27,141 nt of DNA from an uncultured Lachnospiraceae bacterium (GCA_910578605.1 CAJTQG010000040.1:1-27141), one strand, 5' to 3'. Counted from the stretch's first letter, positions 7,688-14,999 are shown. Notes: generated from the letters alone by a model not told the origin. Numbers and translations are program-made.

Positions 7688-7718
7688 TTGACTGTACCAT
7701 TACAGGTTAGATGAATAT
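7688..7718 (+). promoter_or_regulatory. MerR-type promoter with dyad in a 19-bp spacer
   Basis: TTGACT (7688-7693) and GAATAT (7713-7718) are separated by 19 bases, the overlong spacing typical of MerR-controlled promoters. The spacer region carries the perfect dyad ctgta-ccat-tacag (7692-7705). The downstream gene encodes a MerR-like HTH, so this is a probable autoregulatory operator. Confidence 0.6.
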
Positions 7719-7737
7719 TATAACAAAGGTGGTTGTA

Positions 7738-7934
7738 ATGTTAATAAATGAAACCGCAAAATTGTGCAATTTAACAAAAAAGCAGTAGAATATTATACAG
7801 AACAAGGGATGGTTAATCCTGCTATATTAGAAAATGGATATAGAGATTTTTCAAAGCAGGACATAGAAACTCTAAAACAAGTTGCTTTATCAGGAAACAG
7901 TAAAATAATTTGGATACTTAATAGGAGAATAAAA
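7738..7934 (+). pseudogene. MerR-family HTH regulator, frameshifted and truncated
   Basis: ATG 7738 with a strong AAAGGTGG ribosome binding site begins MLINETAKLCNLTKK, the first helix-turn-helix of a MerR protein, but a stop follows at 7786. Shifting frame at the A6 run (7776-7781) restores the family sequence: KAVEYYTEQGMVNP, GYRDFSKQDIETLKQVAL. One missing A explains the break. After about 50 residues MerR similarity stops (no dimerisation helix or effector domain), and the frame runs straight into the next gene. It may be a dead regulator, an A-tract phase-variable gene, or a sequencing error. Confidence 0.7.
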
Positions 7935-8579
7935 ATGTATTGTTCATACTGTGGTAATAATAAGGATGTGCTTCATAAATGTGAACAATGTGGCAGAAAA
8001 GAAGCTTCTTATTGTATAGGTGATTATGGCGGGGTATTAGTGGATGCTAATGAAAAAAAAGACATTGAGACACAAATAGGACTATTCTATCCAGATTCTT
8101 CAATAAAACAAATGTTAGCGTTTTGTATGATCGCTGTAGGCACAGCTTTCTTCTTTTTAATGTTTTGGTTTATGCCCCAATTTATTATGTGGGTGTTTCT
8201 CATTCTTTCATTAGCATTTTTAGTGGGAGGAATTTTTTTGTGGGCATTGGGTGGATGCATCCCCTATGCCTCATGGAAAAGAGCAGTAAAGTATATAAGG
8301 AAGCATGATTTATACAAAATACAGGTTCAGCCATTGGACTATATTGAACATCAAGGATTTTATAAAGAAAAGTATGTTTCGTTTGAAATAGAAGGAGACA
8401 TGTTTGCTGAATATTTTTCTGTAAAGGATGATGTGCATGATAATCAGGATAAGATAGAACTTTGGGCATATTATCTTAAATACACAGAGAAAGAACGCAG
8501 AAATAATCAGCATCTTAAAAGATATGGTATATTTATCGTTGGAAAAGAAAGTATGAAAAGCAGCCCAGCTTTAAAATAA
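7935..8579 (+). CDS. Zinc-ribbon protein with two membrane helices
   Basis: I choose ATG 7935 because TAGGAG lies about 8 bases ahead. The same frame is open further upstream into MerR-like sequence. The 214-residue product starts with a zinc ribbon (CSYCGNN, then CEQCGRK). Two adjacent hydrophobic helices (around AFCMIAVGTAFFFLMFWF and FLILSLAFLVGGIFLWALGG) follow, then a charged cytoplasmic domain of about 110 residues with no known motif. It could be an integral-membrane sensor or a target of the upstream MerR-like regulator. Function is unknown. Confidence 0.65.
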   Translation: MYCSYCGNNKDVLHKCEQCGRKEASYCIGDYGGVLVDANEKKDIETQIGLFYPDSSIKQMLAFCMIAVGTAFFFLMFWFMPQFIMWVFLILSLAFLVGGIFLWALGGCIPYASWKRAVKYIRKHDLYKIQVQPLDYIEHQGFYKEKYVSFEIEGDMFAEYFSVKDDVHDNQDKIELWAYYLKYTEKERRNNQHLKRYGIFIVGKESMKSSPALK

Positions 8580-8643
8580 TAAATAAAGGGGTTTTACTTT
8601 TCAAAAGAAAGGCCAAACAGGTGGCTAAAAGTGAAATTAAAAG

Positions 8644-8672
8644 TTGACATTTGAATGGAAATTCAATACAAT
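8644..8672 (+). promoter_or_regulatory. Consensus promoter with operator dyad for the AbiEi-like gene
   Basis: Perfect TTGACA (8644-8649), a 17-base spacer and TACAAT (8667-8672). The spacer holds a perfect inverted repeat, ttgaat-ggaa-attcaa (8651-8666), filling the space between the two boxes. A protein bound there would block RNA polymerase. AbiEi antitoxins are known to repress their own promoters, so autorepression is the natural reading. Confidence 0.75.
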
Positions 8673-8703
8673 AGCGTTATAAATGCTTATTTAACTGGTG
8701 ATT

Positions 8704-9312
8704 ATGGAGATATTGGATGTGAAAATAAATTCAACGATATATGAGGAAATAAAACGTAATAATGGAATGGTTACCACATCAAGGGTAACAAAGCTGGGGT
8801 ATTCTAGAACGTTGTTGTATAATTATGCTAAGAATGGTCTGTTGGAGCGCTGCAGGCATGGCATTTATATTTTGCCGGGCACAGCCTATGATGATACCTA
8901 TGTTCTTATGTTCTGTACAGAGAAAATTGCGTATTCCCATGAGACGGCGCTGTATTTGAACGGTTTATCGGAAACGCGCCCTTCTAAGCATATAGTGACA
9001 ATTCCCAATAATGAGATGCTGCCAAATTCTCTGCAAAAAGAGTGTACATGTTATTACGTGAAGCCAGAATTGCATGATGTGGGCTTGATTTCCCAAAAAA
9101 CAGCGTTTGGAAACCAGGTGCGGTGTTATAATGTAGAACGTACTATCTGTGATATTCTTCGTTCCCGAAACCGTGTTGGAGAAGAAACAGTTGCCAGTGC
9201 CCTTCAAAGCTATGCAGCTTATGAAAAAAAGGATTTAGAGCTTCTTGCAGAGTATGCAAAGCAGTTTAGAGTTACAAAAGTTATGAAAAAATATTTAAAG
9301 GGATTGTTATAA
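8704..9312 (+). CDS. AbiEi-type antitoxin/regulator without partner toxin
   Basis: A 202-residue protein of the type IV toxin-antitoxin antitoxin family AbiEi. The N-terminus is a winged helix (NNGMVTTSRVTKLGYSRTLL), followed by the typical strand pair LLERCRHGIYILPG. The C-terminal antitoxin region includes YSHETALYLNGLSE, FGNQVRCYNVERTICDILR and a basic end. ATG 8704 or GTG 8698 may start it; neither has a strong ribosome binding site. In full systems the gene overlaps abiEii, a nucleotidyltransferase toxin. Here the next 220 bases are non-coding and then a transporter begins, so the toxin is absent. It may act only as a transcriptional repressor. Confidence 0.8.
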   Translation: MEILDVKINSTIYEEIKRNNGMVTTSRVTKLGYSRTLLYNYAKNGLLERCRHGIYILPGTAYDDTYVLMFCTEKIAYSHETALYLNGLSETRPSKHIVTIPNNEMLPNSLQKECTCYYVKPELHDVGLISQKTAFGNQVRCYNVERTICDILRSRNRVGEETVASALQSYAAYEKKDLELLAEYAKQFRVTKVMKKYLKGLL

Positions 9313-9334
9313 ATTTGTAAAGGTTCGTTGGGGG

Positions 9335-9414
9335 GCGCTTCCGTGTGATGTAAGAGCAATATTAGTAAGGTATTTTACCGCCTTAGTAATATTAACGGCA
9401 TGGAGGTGCTTTTT
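9335..9414 (+). ncRNA. Structured RNA ending in an intrinsic terminator
   Basis: An outer stem (gcgcttccgtg 9335-9345 with catggaggtgc 9399-9409, paired throughout if G-U is allowed) encloses a second long stem (aatattagtaagg 9358-9370 with ccttagtaatatt 9381-9393, one mismatch). Five Ts follow at 9410-9414. It can be the terminator of the AbiEi-like gene. Its two-helix architecture also resembles a leader RNA for the MATE gene 120 bases downstream. It matches no riboswitch class I can recall. Confidence 0.5.
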
Positions 9415-9417
9415 GTG

Positions 9418-9469
9418 TAATAGTTCAGCTGTGCAGAATGTGAATGGGCATGACTGAACTGTTACTCTT
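9418..9469 (+). terminator. Second stem-loop followed by a T-run
   Basis: taatagttcag (9418-9428) pairs with ctgaactgtta (9454-9464) around a 25-base loop, followed closely by ctcttttt. It follows the previous structure by three bases, giving two tandem terminator-like hairpins ahead of the transporter gene. Confidence 0.55.
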
Positions 9470-9534
9470 TTTGCGTGGTAAAAGTAGAAACATATTTTTC
9501 ATGAAACAGGAGGGCGGAGTCAAATTAAGAGAAT

Positions 9535-10932
9535 ATGGAAAAAAATTTAACTTCCGGAAGTGTTTTTAAAAATATTGTATTTTTTTCACTGCCATACCTT
9601 TTGGCATATTTTTTGCAAACTTTATATGGAATGGCAGATTTGTTTATCGTCGGTCAGTATTATGGAGTGAGCAGCATTACAGCGGTTTCCGTTGGAAGTC
9701 AGGTTATGCATATGCTGACGGTTATGATTGTTGGTCTGGCTATGGGCTCAACAGTGACTATTGGAAAAGCAGTTGGTGCAGGAAAATCCCGTCAGGCATC
9801 TATTGCCGCCTGCAATACGGTTACTTTGTTTATGGGAATATCTATTGTAATTACTGTAGTGCTGCTGATTTTCGTAAAGCCTATTGTATCAGTGATGTCT
9901 ACCCCGGCTCAGGCAGCAGCAGGTACTGTTAGCTATCTTACAATCTGCTTTATTGGGATTCCGTTTATAACAGCATATAATATTATCAGCTCCATTTTTC
10001 GAGGGCTGGGTGATTCTAAAAGTCCTATGTATTTTATTGCCGTTGCGTGTGTGTTCAATATTGCTCTGGATTATTTGTTTATTGGAATTTTTGATTTAGG
10101 GGCATCTGGGGCGGCGCTTGGCACCACACTGTCACAGGCAATCAGTGTGGTGATATCATTGTTTGTGATACTTAGAAGGAAAACAGGAGGGGCGTTAGAA
10201 AAAGGGTATTTTAAACCTCAGTCAAAAATTATGGGGCAGATATTGAAAATCGGTATTCCTGTTGCCCTGCAGGATGGTTTTATTCAGATTGCTTTTATTG
10301 TTATTACCATTATTGCAAACCGCAGGGGATTAAATGATGCTGCGGCAGTGGGCATTGTGGAAAAAATAATAGGGGTAGTGTTCTTAGTACCTTCCACTAT
10401 GCTGTCTACGGTTTCTGCACTTTCTGCGCAAAATATCGGGGCAGGAAAACACAAAAGAGCAACATTGACTTTATGGTATGCTATTTTAACAACAGTAGGC
10501 TTTGGCGTGATGGTATCCATAATTGTTCAGTTTATCAGTGAGCCTATCGTGGGAATGTTCACAGGTGATGACAAAGTAATTTTGCTGGGGGGACAGTATT
10601 TGCGGGGCTATATTTGGGATTGCATATTTGCCGGTATGCATTTTTGTTTCAGCGGATATTTTTGTGCCTACGGTTTGTCGGGGATTTCCTTTTTGCATAA
10701 TGTTCTTTCTATTATTTGTGTGAGAATACCTGGTGCATATTTGGCTTCCCGTTATTTTGCGGATACGCTGTTTCCTATGGGACTTGCGGCGCCTGGTGGC
10801 TCTTTGCTTTCAGTGATTATTTGTGTGATTGCGTTTATATGGAGGAGGTCAGTCTATGCACAGAGACGATTTGGAGAAGAAATATATAGACATGCAGATA
10901 CAGTTAAAAGAACAAATAGACATGACAAATGA
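9535..10932 (+). CDS. MATE-family multidrug/metabolite exporter
   Basis: A 465-residue integral membrane protein with about twelve hydrophobic helices in two halves, of the MATE family that exports drugs or metabolites using Na+ or H+. Family marks include FSLPYLLAYFLQTLYGMADL and FIVGQYYGVSSITAVSVGSQ near the N-terminus, the FRGLGDSKSPM loop in the first half, and LSAQNIGAGKHKRA in the second. The only usable start is ATG 9535, with a weak AAGAG close by. A perfect AGGAGGG lies about 20 bases further up, too far for normal use. Its 3' end overlaps endonuclease V by 77 bases, so the two are co-transcribed. Two structured hairpins upstream may control it. Substrate unknown. Confidence 0.9.
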   Translation: MEKNLTSGSVFKNIVFFSLPYLLAYFLQTLYGMADLFIVGQYYGVSSITAVSVGSQVMHMLTVMIVGLAMGSTVTIGKAVGAGKSRQASIAACNTVTLFMGISIVITVVLLIFVKPIVSVMSTPAQAAAGTVSYLTICFIGIPFITAYNIISSIFRGLGDSKSPMYFIAVACVFNIALDYLFIGIFDLGASGAALGTTLSQAISVVISLFVILRRKTGGALEKGYFKPQSKIMGQILKIGIPVALQDGFIQIAFIVITIIANRRGLNDAAAVGIVEKIIGVVFLVPSTMLSTVSALSAQNIGAGKHKRATLTLWYAILTTVGFGVMVSIIVQFISEPIVGMFTGDDKVILLGGQYLRGYIWDCIFAGMHFCFSGYFCAYGLSGISFLHNVLSIICVRIPGAYLASRYFADTLFPMGLAAPGGSLLSVIICVIAFIWRRSVYAQRRFGEEIYRHADTVKRTNRHDK

Positions 10933-11539
10933 AGTGACTCCTGATAAGATAAAATGGATTGCAGGTGTAGATTTGGCATATTGGAATAGGGATGATACAG
11001 AATATGCCGTGTGTTGTATTGTAGTTATTGACTACCATACTAAAGATGTTGTAGAGAAAAAATATTTTATAGATAAGGTGGATATTCCATATATTCCGGG
11101 CTGTCTGGCATTCAGGGAGCTGCCATTGTTTCTAAAGACAAAGGAATTGCTGCAGGAATCACCGGATGTTTATGTTTTTGACGGCAACGGGTATTTGCAT
11201 CCCAGACATATGGGAATTGCAACCCATGCAGGTATTATAATGAATAAGCCAAGCATGGGAATAGCAAAATCATATTATAAAATTGATGATGTAGATTACG
11301 TCATGCCTCAAAATGAAATGTTTGCCTTTGAGGATATTATAGTGAAAGATGAGATTTATGGAAGAGTTGTGAGAACTCAAAAAAATGTAAAACCCATTTT
11401 CCTTTCCATAGGAAATAAGATGGATTTACAAACGGCAATGGAGATTACCCGACATATGGTGACAAGGGAAAGCCACATACCAATGCCCACACGATACGCG
11501 GATATTATGACCCATGAGGTGAGAAGAGAATATCGGTGA
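10856..11539 (+). CDS. nfi: Endonuclease V (deoxyinosine repair)
   Basis: Cuts DNA (and in some organisms RNA) one nucleotide 3' of deaminated bases such as inosine. The family motifs are all present: IAGVDLAYW with the first catalytic Asp (about 39), YIPGCLAFRELP with the catalytic Glu (about 88), VYVFDGNGYLHPRHMGIATH with the metal-binding Asp (about 109), and the late PIFLSIGNKMDLQTAMEIT strand. The start is ATG 10856, chosen for the perfect GGAGGAGG site eight bases before it; an in-frame TTG at 10829 is unlikely. The product is 227 residues, normal for the family. It lies inside the end of the MATE gene and 56 bases before aroB. Confidence 0.94.
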   Translation: MHRDDLEKKYIDMQIQLKEQIDMTNEVTPDKIKWIAGVDLAYWNRDDTEYAVCCIVVIDYHTKDVVEKKYFIDKVDIPYIPGCLAFRELPLFLKTKELLQESPDVYVFDGNGYLHPRHMGIATHAGIIMNKPSMGIAKSYYKIDDVDYVMPQNEMFAFEDIIVKDEIYGRVVRTQKNVKPIFLSIGNKMDLQTAMEITRHMVTRESHIPMPTRYADIMTHEVRREYR

Positions 11540-11595
11540 CCAGCGGCAGAAAAGAATTTGGAAAGAAAAAGAATAGGAATAGGAGAGATAAGTAG

Positions 11596-12708
11596 ATGAG
11601 CATTTTTAATGTAGAATTAAAAAAAGTAGTAGATGACAGCTATGAGATTGAAATAGGATTTGAATTGGAGGATAAGCTGATTACGGATTTGAAAAACGGA
11701 TTGGCAGGAAATATCCAGAAGTTTGCTGTAGTGACAGATAGTATTGTAAAAGAGTTATATGCAGATAAAATACTGGCAAAGCTGACTGAAGCCGGATATC
11801 ATGCAGATTTATTTGTATTTGAAGCTGGGGAAAAGCAAAAGACAAGGGAAACGAAGGAAATGGTGGAGGATGCTATGCTGGCAAAAGGCTACCGCAGAGA
11901 CTGCTGCATTATAGCGGTAGGAGGCGGTGTGGTTACGGATTTGGCAGGCTTTGTTGCGGGGACTTTTGGCAGAGGGGTTCCTTTCATCAATTATGCAACC
12001 ACCCTTTTGGCGGCAGCAGATGCATCCGTGGGAGGGAAGACAGCAGTGGACACGCCTCTGGCTACTAACCTGATTGGATTGTTTAATCAGCCGGAAAAAG
12101 TTTACATTGATATAGCAACATGGAAGACGCTTCCGAAAAGGCAACTGTCAAGCGGATTGGCGGAAACAATCAAGCATGCCTGCATTGCAAGCCGCGAGTT
12201 CTTTGATTACTTGAAGGAACATATAGAGGATATACAAAATATCAATCAGGAGGCTTGTGAGCATATCGCAGATGAAAACTGCAGGGTGAAATATCAGGTT
12301 GTAATGAAGGATGAGCGTGAAAGCGGTCTCAGAGAAATATTAAACCTTGGACATACAGTGGGAAGAGCAATTGAAACTGTAAGCGATTATAAGCTGCTTC
12401 ACGGGGAAGCATTATCCATTGGCATGGTGGCAGAGGTAAAGCTGGCAAACAAACTGGGATATATGACCAAGGAAGAGGGGGAAGAGGTGATTTCTTTGCT
12501 CAAGCAGGCGAATCTGCCAGTTGCTATTCCAAAATACATTGACAGGGAGGCTTTGGTGAAGAAGCTATACACAGACAAAAAGGTGAAAAACGGTCAACTT
12601 AGGTTTGTGGTGCAAAAAGGAATTGGTGATATTGTGGAGTTTAGCGAGGGTGTATTTGCAACTCCTGTGGAGGAAAGTGAGGCAAGAATTATTATTTATG
12701 ATATGTAA
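11596..12708 (+). CDS. aroB: 3-dehydroquinate synthase
   Basis: Second enzyme of the shikimate pathway, converting DAHP to 3-dehydroquinate using NAD+ and a divalent metal. Diagnostic segments are the nucleotide-binding GGGVVTDLAGFVAGTFGRG, the TLLAAADASVGGKTAVD substrate loop (with Gly-Gly-Lys), the metal-site Glu in SSGLAETIKHA, and histidines in ILNLGHTVGRAIE and LLHGEALSIGM. The 370-residue length is normal. A ribosome binding site (AGGAGAG) precedes ATG 11596. It is set apart from other aro genes and sits in an operon with endonuclease V and RNA phosphotransferase, so the order seems to be accidental rather than metabolic. Confidence 0.96.
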   Translation: MSIFNVELKKVVDDSYEIEIGFELEDKLITDLKNGLAGNIQKFAVVTDSIVKELYADKILAKLTEAGYHADLFVFEAGEKQKTRETKEMVEDAMLAKGYRRDCCIIAVGGGVVTDLAGFVAGTFGRGVPFINYATTLLAAADASVGGKTAVDTPLATNLIGLFNQPEKVYIDIATWKTLPKRQLSSGLAETIKHACIASREFFDYLKEHIEDIQNINQEACEHIADENCRVKYQVVMKDERESGLREILNLGHTVGRAIETVSDYKLLHGEALSIGMVAEVKLANKLGYMTKEEGEEVISLLKQANLPVAIPKYIDREALVKKLYTDKKVKNGQLRFVVQKGIGDIVEFSEGVFATPVEESEARIIIYDM

Positions 12709-12735
12709 ACTATATGAAGAAGGAGATGACTTATA

Positions 12736-13290
12736 TTGACAGCAGAAACGGATAAATTAACAAAGCTCAGCAAAGAGATATCCTATGCCCTTCGCCACGC
12801 TCCATGGGAATATGAGTTGGAGATGGATGAGGAGGGCTGGGTTCTGGTGGAGCAATTGCTGAGTGCATTGCATAAAGATGAAAAATGGAAGGATGTATCG
12901 GAAAAAGATTTTGCTCGTATCATTGAAAGCTCTGAAAAGAAACGGCATGAGATGAGTGACGGGAAAATACGGGCTTTCTATGGGCATTCTATTCCTATGA
13001 AAATTGCGAAGGAAGCAAAAATGCCGCCGGACATTCTGTATCATGGAACTGCCAGACGATTTTTAAAATCCATTCAGGAATCAGGACTTCTTCCTCAAGG
13101 CAGACAGTATGTACATTTGTCCCAGGATGTACAGACGGCACAAAGTGTGGGCATGCGCCATGACTCGAAACCTTGTATATTGAAGATAGATGCAGGTCAG
13201 GCATGGAGGGATGGTATCAAGTTTTATTATGGAAATGAAAAGGTTTGGCTGGCAGATATGGTGCCAAGCAAATATATTTCAAAATCATAA
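12736..13290 (+). CDS. kptA: RNA 2'-phosphotransferase (Tpt1/KptA family)
   Basis: Removes a 2'-phosphate from RNA by transfer to NAD+, giving ADP-ribose 1",2"-cyclic phosphate. The core motifs are LSKEISYALRHAP (catalytic Arg), GWVLVEQLL, the GHSIPM segment, PPDILYHGTARRF, GRQYVHLSQD and GMRHDSKPCIL. Together they show the Arg-His-Arg-Arg constellation, and the 184-residue length is typical. The usual Gln before GHS is Tyr here. The start is TTG 12736, preceded by GAAGGAGATG; no better codon exists. Bacteria lack the tRNA-splicing pathway that makes 2'-phosphates, so the physiological RNA substrate is unclear. It is the last gene of the MATE-nfi-aroB run, 27 bases after aroB, and a terminator follows. 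Confidence 0.92.
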   Translation: MTAETDKLTKLSKEISYALRHAPWEYELEMDEEGWVLVEQLLSALHKDEKWKDVSEKDFARIIESSEKKRHEMSDGKIRAFYGHSIPMKIAKEAKMPPDILYHGTARRFLKSIQESGLLPQGRQYVHLSQDVQTAQSVGMRHDSKPCILKIDAGQAWRDGIKFYYGNEKVWLADMVPSKYISKS

Positions 13291-13293
13291 TTT

Positions 13294-13325
13294 GGGGACT
13301 TCCATTTTTGAAAGCCCTTTTATTT
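13294..13325 (+). terminator. Intrinsic terminator after kptA
   Basis: ggggacttc pairs with gaaagccc (one bulge) around a short loop and is followed by ttttattt. It closes the MATE-nfi-aroB-kptA transcript. Confidence 0.6.
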
Positions 13326-13339
13326 TATGATGAAAAACA

Positions 13340-13368
13340 TTGACTTTTGATTGTCCTGGTAATAAGAT
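13340..13368 (+). promoter_or_regulatory. Promoter for the MTA/SAH nucleosidase gene
   Basis: TTGACT (13340-13345), a 17-base spacer, and TAAGAT (13363-13368), about 58 bases ahead of the chosen start codon. Confidence 0.65.
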
Positions 13369-13426
13369 TATGAAAATACTGTAATGGTAATAGCTTGTTA
13401 TAATGAAGAAAGGATGGGTGAAGTTT

Positions 13427-14113
13427 GTGATTGGAATTATTGGCGCTATGGATGAGGAGGTTGCAAAGCTTAAGGAGAGTATGACAGAGGTAACTATTAC
13501 TTCAAAGGCTTCCATGGATTTTTATCAGGGTAAGTTGAAGGGAAAGGATGTCACAGTAGTAAAATCAGGCATCGGAAAAGTAAATGCAGGAATTTGCGCT
13601 CAAATACTGGTGGAAGTGTTTGCGGCAGATTGTATTATCAATACAGGTATTGCAGGTTCCTTAAATGCCCACATCAATATAGGAGATTTGGTGTTTTCCA
13701 CAGATGCGGTTCAGCATGACATGGATGCCGCAGTATTTGGATATGAAGTGGGGCAAATTCCCAGGATGGATGTAAAGGCGTTTCCGGCGGACAAGGAATT
13801 GCTGGCATTGGCCCAGGAGTGCAGTAAAGATATGGATATGTCCACCTTTGCAGGAAGAGTCACAACAGGGGACCAATTTATTGCCAGCAAGGAGAAAAAA
13901 GATTGGATTGTACAAAATTTTGGAGGATATTGTACGGAGATGGAGGGTGGCGCCATTGCCCAGGTGGCTTACCTGAATCATGTGCCGTTTTTAATTATCC
14001 GCGCCATATCAGATAAAGCGGATGACAGTGCACATATGGATTACAGCCAGTTTGAGGCAAAGGCTATTGAACACAGTGTGCTTCTGCTCACCAGAATGAT
14101 TGAGAAAATGTAA
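13427..14113 (+). CDS. mtnN: 5'-methylthioadenosine/S-adenosylhomocysteine nucleosidase
   Basis: Cleaves adenine from S-adenosylhomocysteine and methylthioadenosine; its product S-ribosylhomocysteine is the LuxS substrate, and luxS lies 1.7 kb downstream. Signature segments are IGIIGAMDEEV (catalytic Glu), VKSGIGKVNAG, the phosphorylase-fold NTGIAGSL, GRVTTGDQFIAS, TEMEGGAIAQVA (ribose-binding Met-Glu) and RAISDKADD with the catalytic Asp. I start at GTG 13427, since IGIIGAM is the true N-terminus of the family. An ATG at 13403 adds eight residues and has no ribosome binding site. The product is 228 residues, normal for the family. Confidence 0.95.
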   Translation: MIGIIGAMDEEVAKLKESMTEVTITSKASMDFYQGKLKGKDVTVVKSGIGKVNAGICAQILVEVFAADCIINTGIAGSLNAHINIGDLVFSTDAVQHDMDAAVFGYEVGQIPRMDVKAFPADKELLALAQECSKDMDMSTFAGRVTTGDQFIASKEKKDWIVQNFGGYCTEMEGGAIAQVAYLNHVPFLIIRAISDKADDSAHMDYSQFEAKAIEHSVLLLTRMIEKM

Positions 14114-14261
14114 CTATTCAGAGCCATGCAGATTTATACAAAACAGGCTGTTCAAGCTAGCTTGACAAAGACTGTTTTTATAAATCTATATGGCGAGAAG
14201 CCATACATGAGCAAAAGAAAGCTGCTTTGCAGCGATTTTGCGAATGTGGCTCTGAATAGTT
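14112..14261. repeat. 150-bp multi-hairpin palindromic element
   Basis: The ends are perfect 15-bp inverted repeats (aactattcagagcca 14112-14126; tggctctgaatagtt 14247-14261). Inside lie a second stem (agatttatacaaaacag 14130-14146 with ctgtttttataaatct 14172-14187), a perfect palindrome tcaagctagcttga (14152-14165), a hairpin tatggc-gagaa-gccata (14189-14205), and a hairpin gctgc-ttt-gcagc (14221-14233). It contains no gene. The first bases overlap the nucleosidase stop codon. It looks like a MITE-like or BIME-like dispersed element, or a multi-branched RNA. Confidence 0.75.
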
Positions 14262-14369
14262 CCGATAAATAATAAATAAAATATTAAATCATAATAACAA
14301 AAATTGGGATATTGAATAGTCGGAGACGTAAATACAGCAAAAATTCAAAATTTTCAGGAGGAATGGAAA

Positions 14370-14876
14370 GTGAGTATATGGAAAGACTATGTAGAATTTA
14401 TACAAAAAGATGAGACATCGGCAGAAATTCCAGAGGGGATTGCTGTGAAATACTATATCTGCTGGCCCGATGAACCCAGGGAGATTACCGCCGAAAACTG
14501 TCAGGAAATTTTGAAAAACCTTCGAGATGGTCAGTGGGGAAGCATCTATCTTACCAATGATCCGGATTTGGAAGAGGATTGTATGGAGTTGGAAAGTGGG
14601 GAAGATTTGTTTGCTCTGCAGTATTTGAGAGATAACAGTGGCGGTGTGGGTGAGGAGGCTGCATGGTTTTCTACCTATGATCCGGCGTATCTGGATTCGG
14701 ATGAGGAGACGGATATTGATTGCTCTGATGGTCAATCCATCATTCTTCGCAAGTATACCACCACAGATAAGGATGCTGTGATGACCGCCATTGAATATTA
14801 CATTCGCACCGGAAAACTGTGGAATGGCATCCAATGGATGAAGAACTGGAGGGGATTGACCGAAGAAGATAAATAG
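14370..14876 (+). CDS. Imm1-like small acidic protein
   Basis: A 168-residue acidic, Trp-rich soluble protein starting at GTG 14370 behind a perfect AGGAGG eight bases away. The last part (AVMTAIEYYIRTGKLWNGIQ, then WMKNW) resembles the end of the Imm1 immunity family, where an Ala-rich helix leads to 'TG..P..V.W'. The middle is Asp/Glu-rich with a GGVGEEAAWFSTYDPAYL segment. Imm1 proteins neutralise toxins delivered by contact-dependent or secreted systems. No toxin gene is adjacent. The preceding palindromic element and the coding debris just after it suggest an insertion-prone spot. Family assignment is tentative. Confidence 0.45.
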   Translation: MSIWKDYVEFIQKDETSAEIPEGIAVKYYICWPDEPREITAENCQEILKNLRDGQWGSIYLTNDPDLEEDCMELESGEDLFALQYLRDNSGGVGEEAAWFSTYDPAYLDSDEETDIDCSDGQSIILRKYTTTDKDAVMTAIEYYIRTGKLWNGIQWMKNWRGLTEEDK

Positions 14877-14915
14877 TCGAATTTTTTAGAAAAGAAGAAT
14901 CGATTACAAAATTAA

Positions 14916-14999
14916 AAAGACGCAGTTATATTAGTTGGGGGCGGTGATGGTCATATAGATACAGACTATATACAGCATGTACGTTTTTGTACTATATGA
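14916..14999 (+). pseudogene. Short coding-like relic
   Basis: One frame reads KDAVILVGGGDGHIDTDYIQ and ends seven codons later, with a stop immediately upstream and no start codon. It looks like a piece of a real protein rather than random sequence, but no family can be named. Confidence 0.25.

Noticed and set aside
1..8600. Complete toxin gene or transposase to explain the immunity-like genes
   Set aside because: No frame of suitable length or motif was found on either strand.
9335..9414. Known riboswitch class (guanidine, PRPP, THF, preQ1 or c-di-GMP)
   Set aside because: None of the conserved core sequences I remember for these classes is present; kept only as an unassigned structured RNA.
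14112..14261. CRISPR repeat or tRNA-like gene
   Set aside because: There is no repeated spacer pattern, and no cloverleaf with TTC-loop features; it is a nested palindrome.
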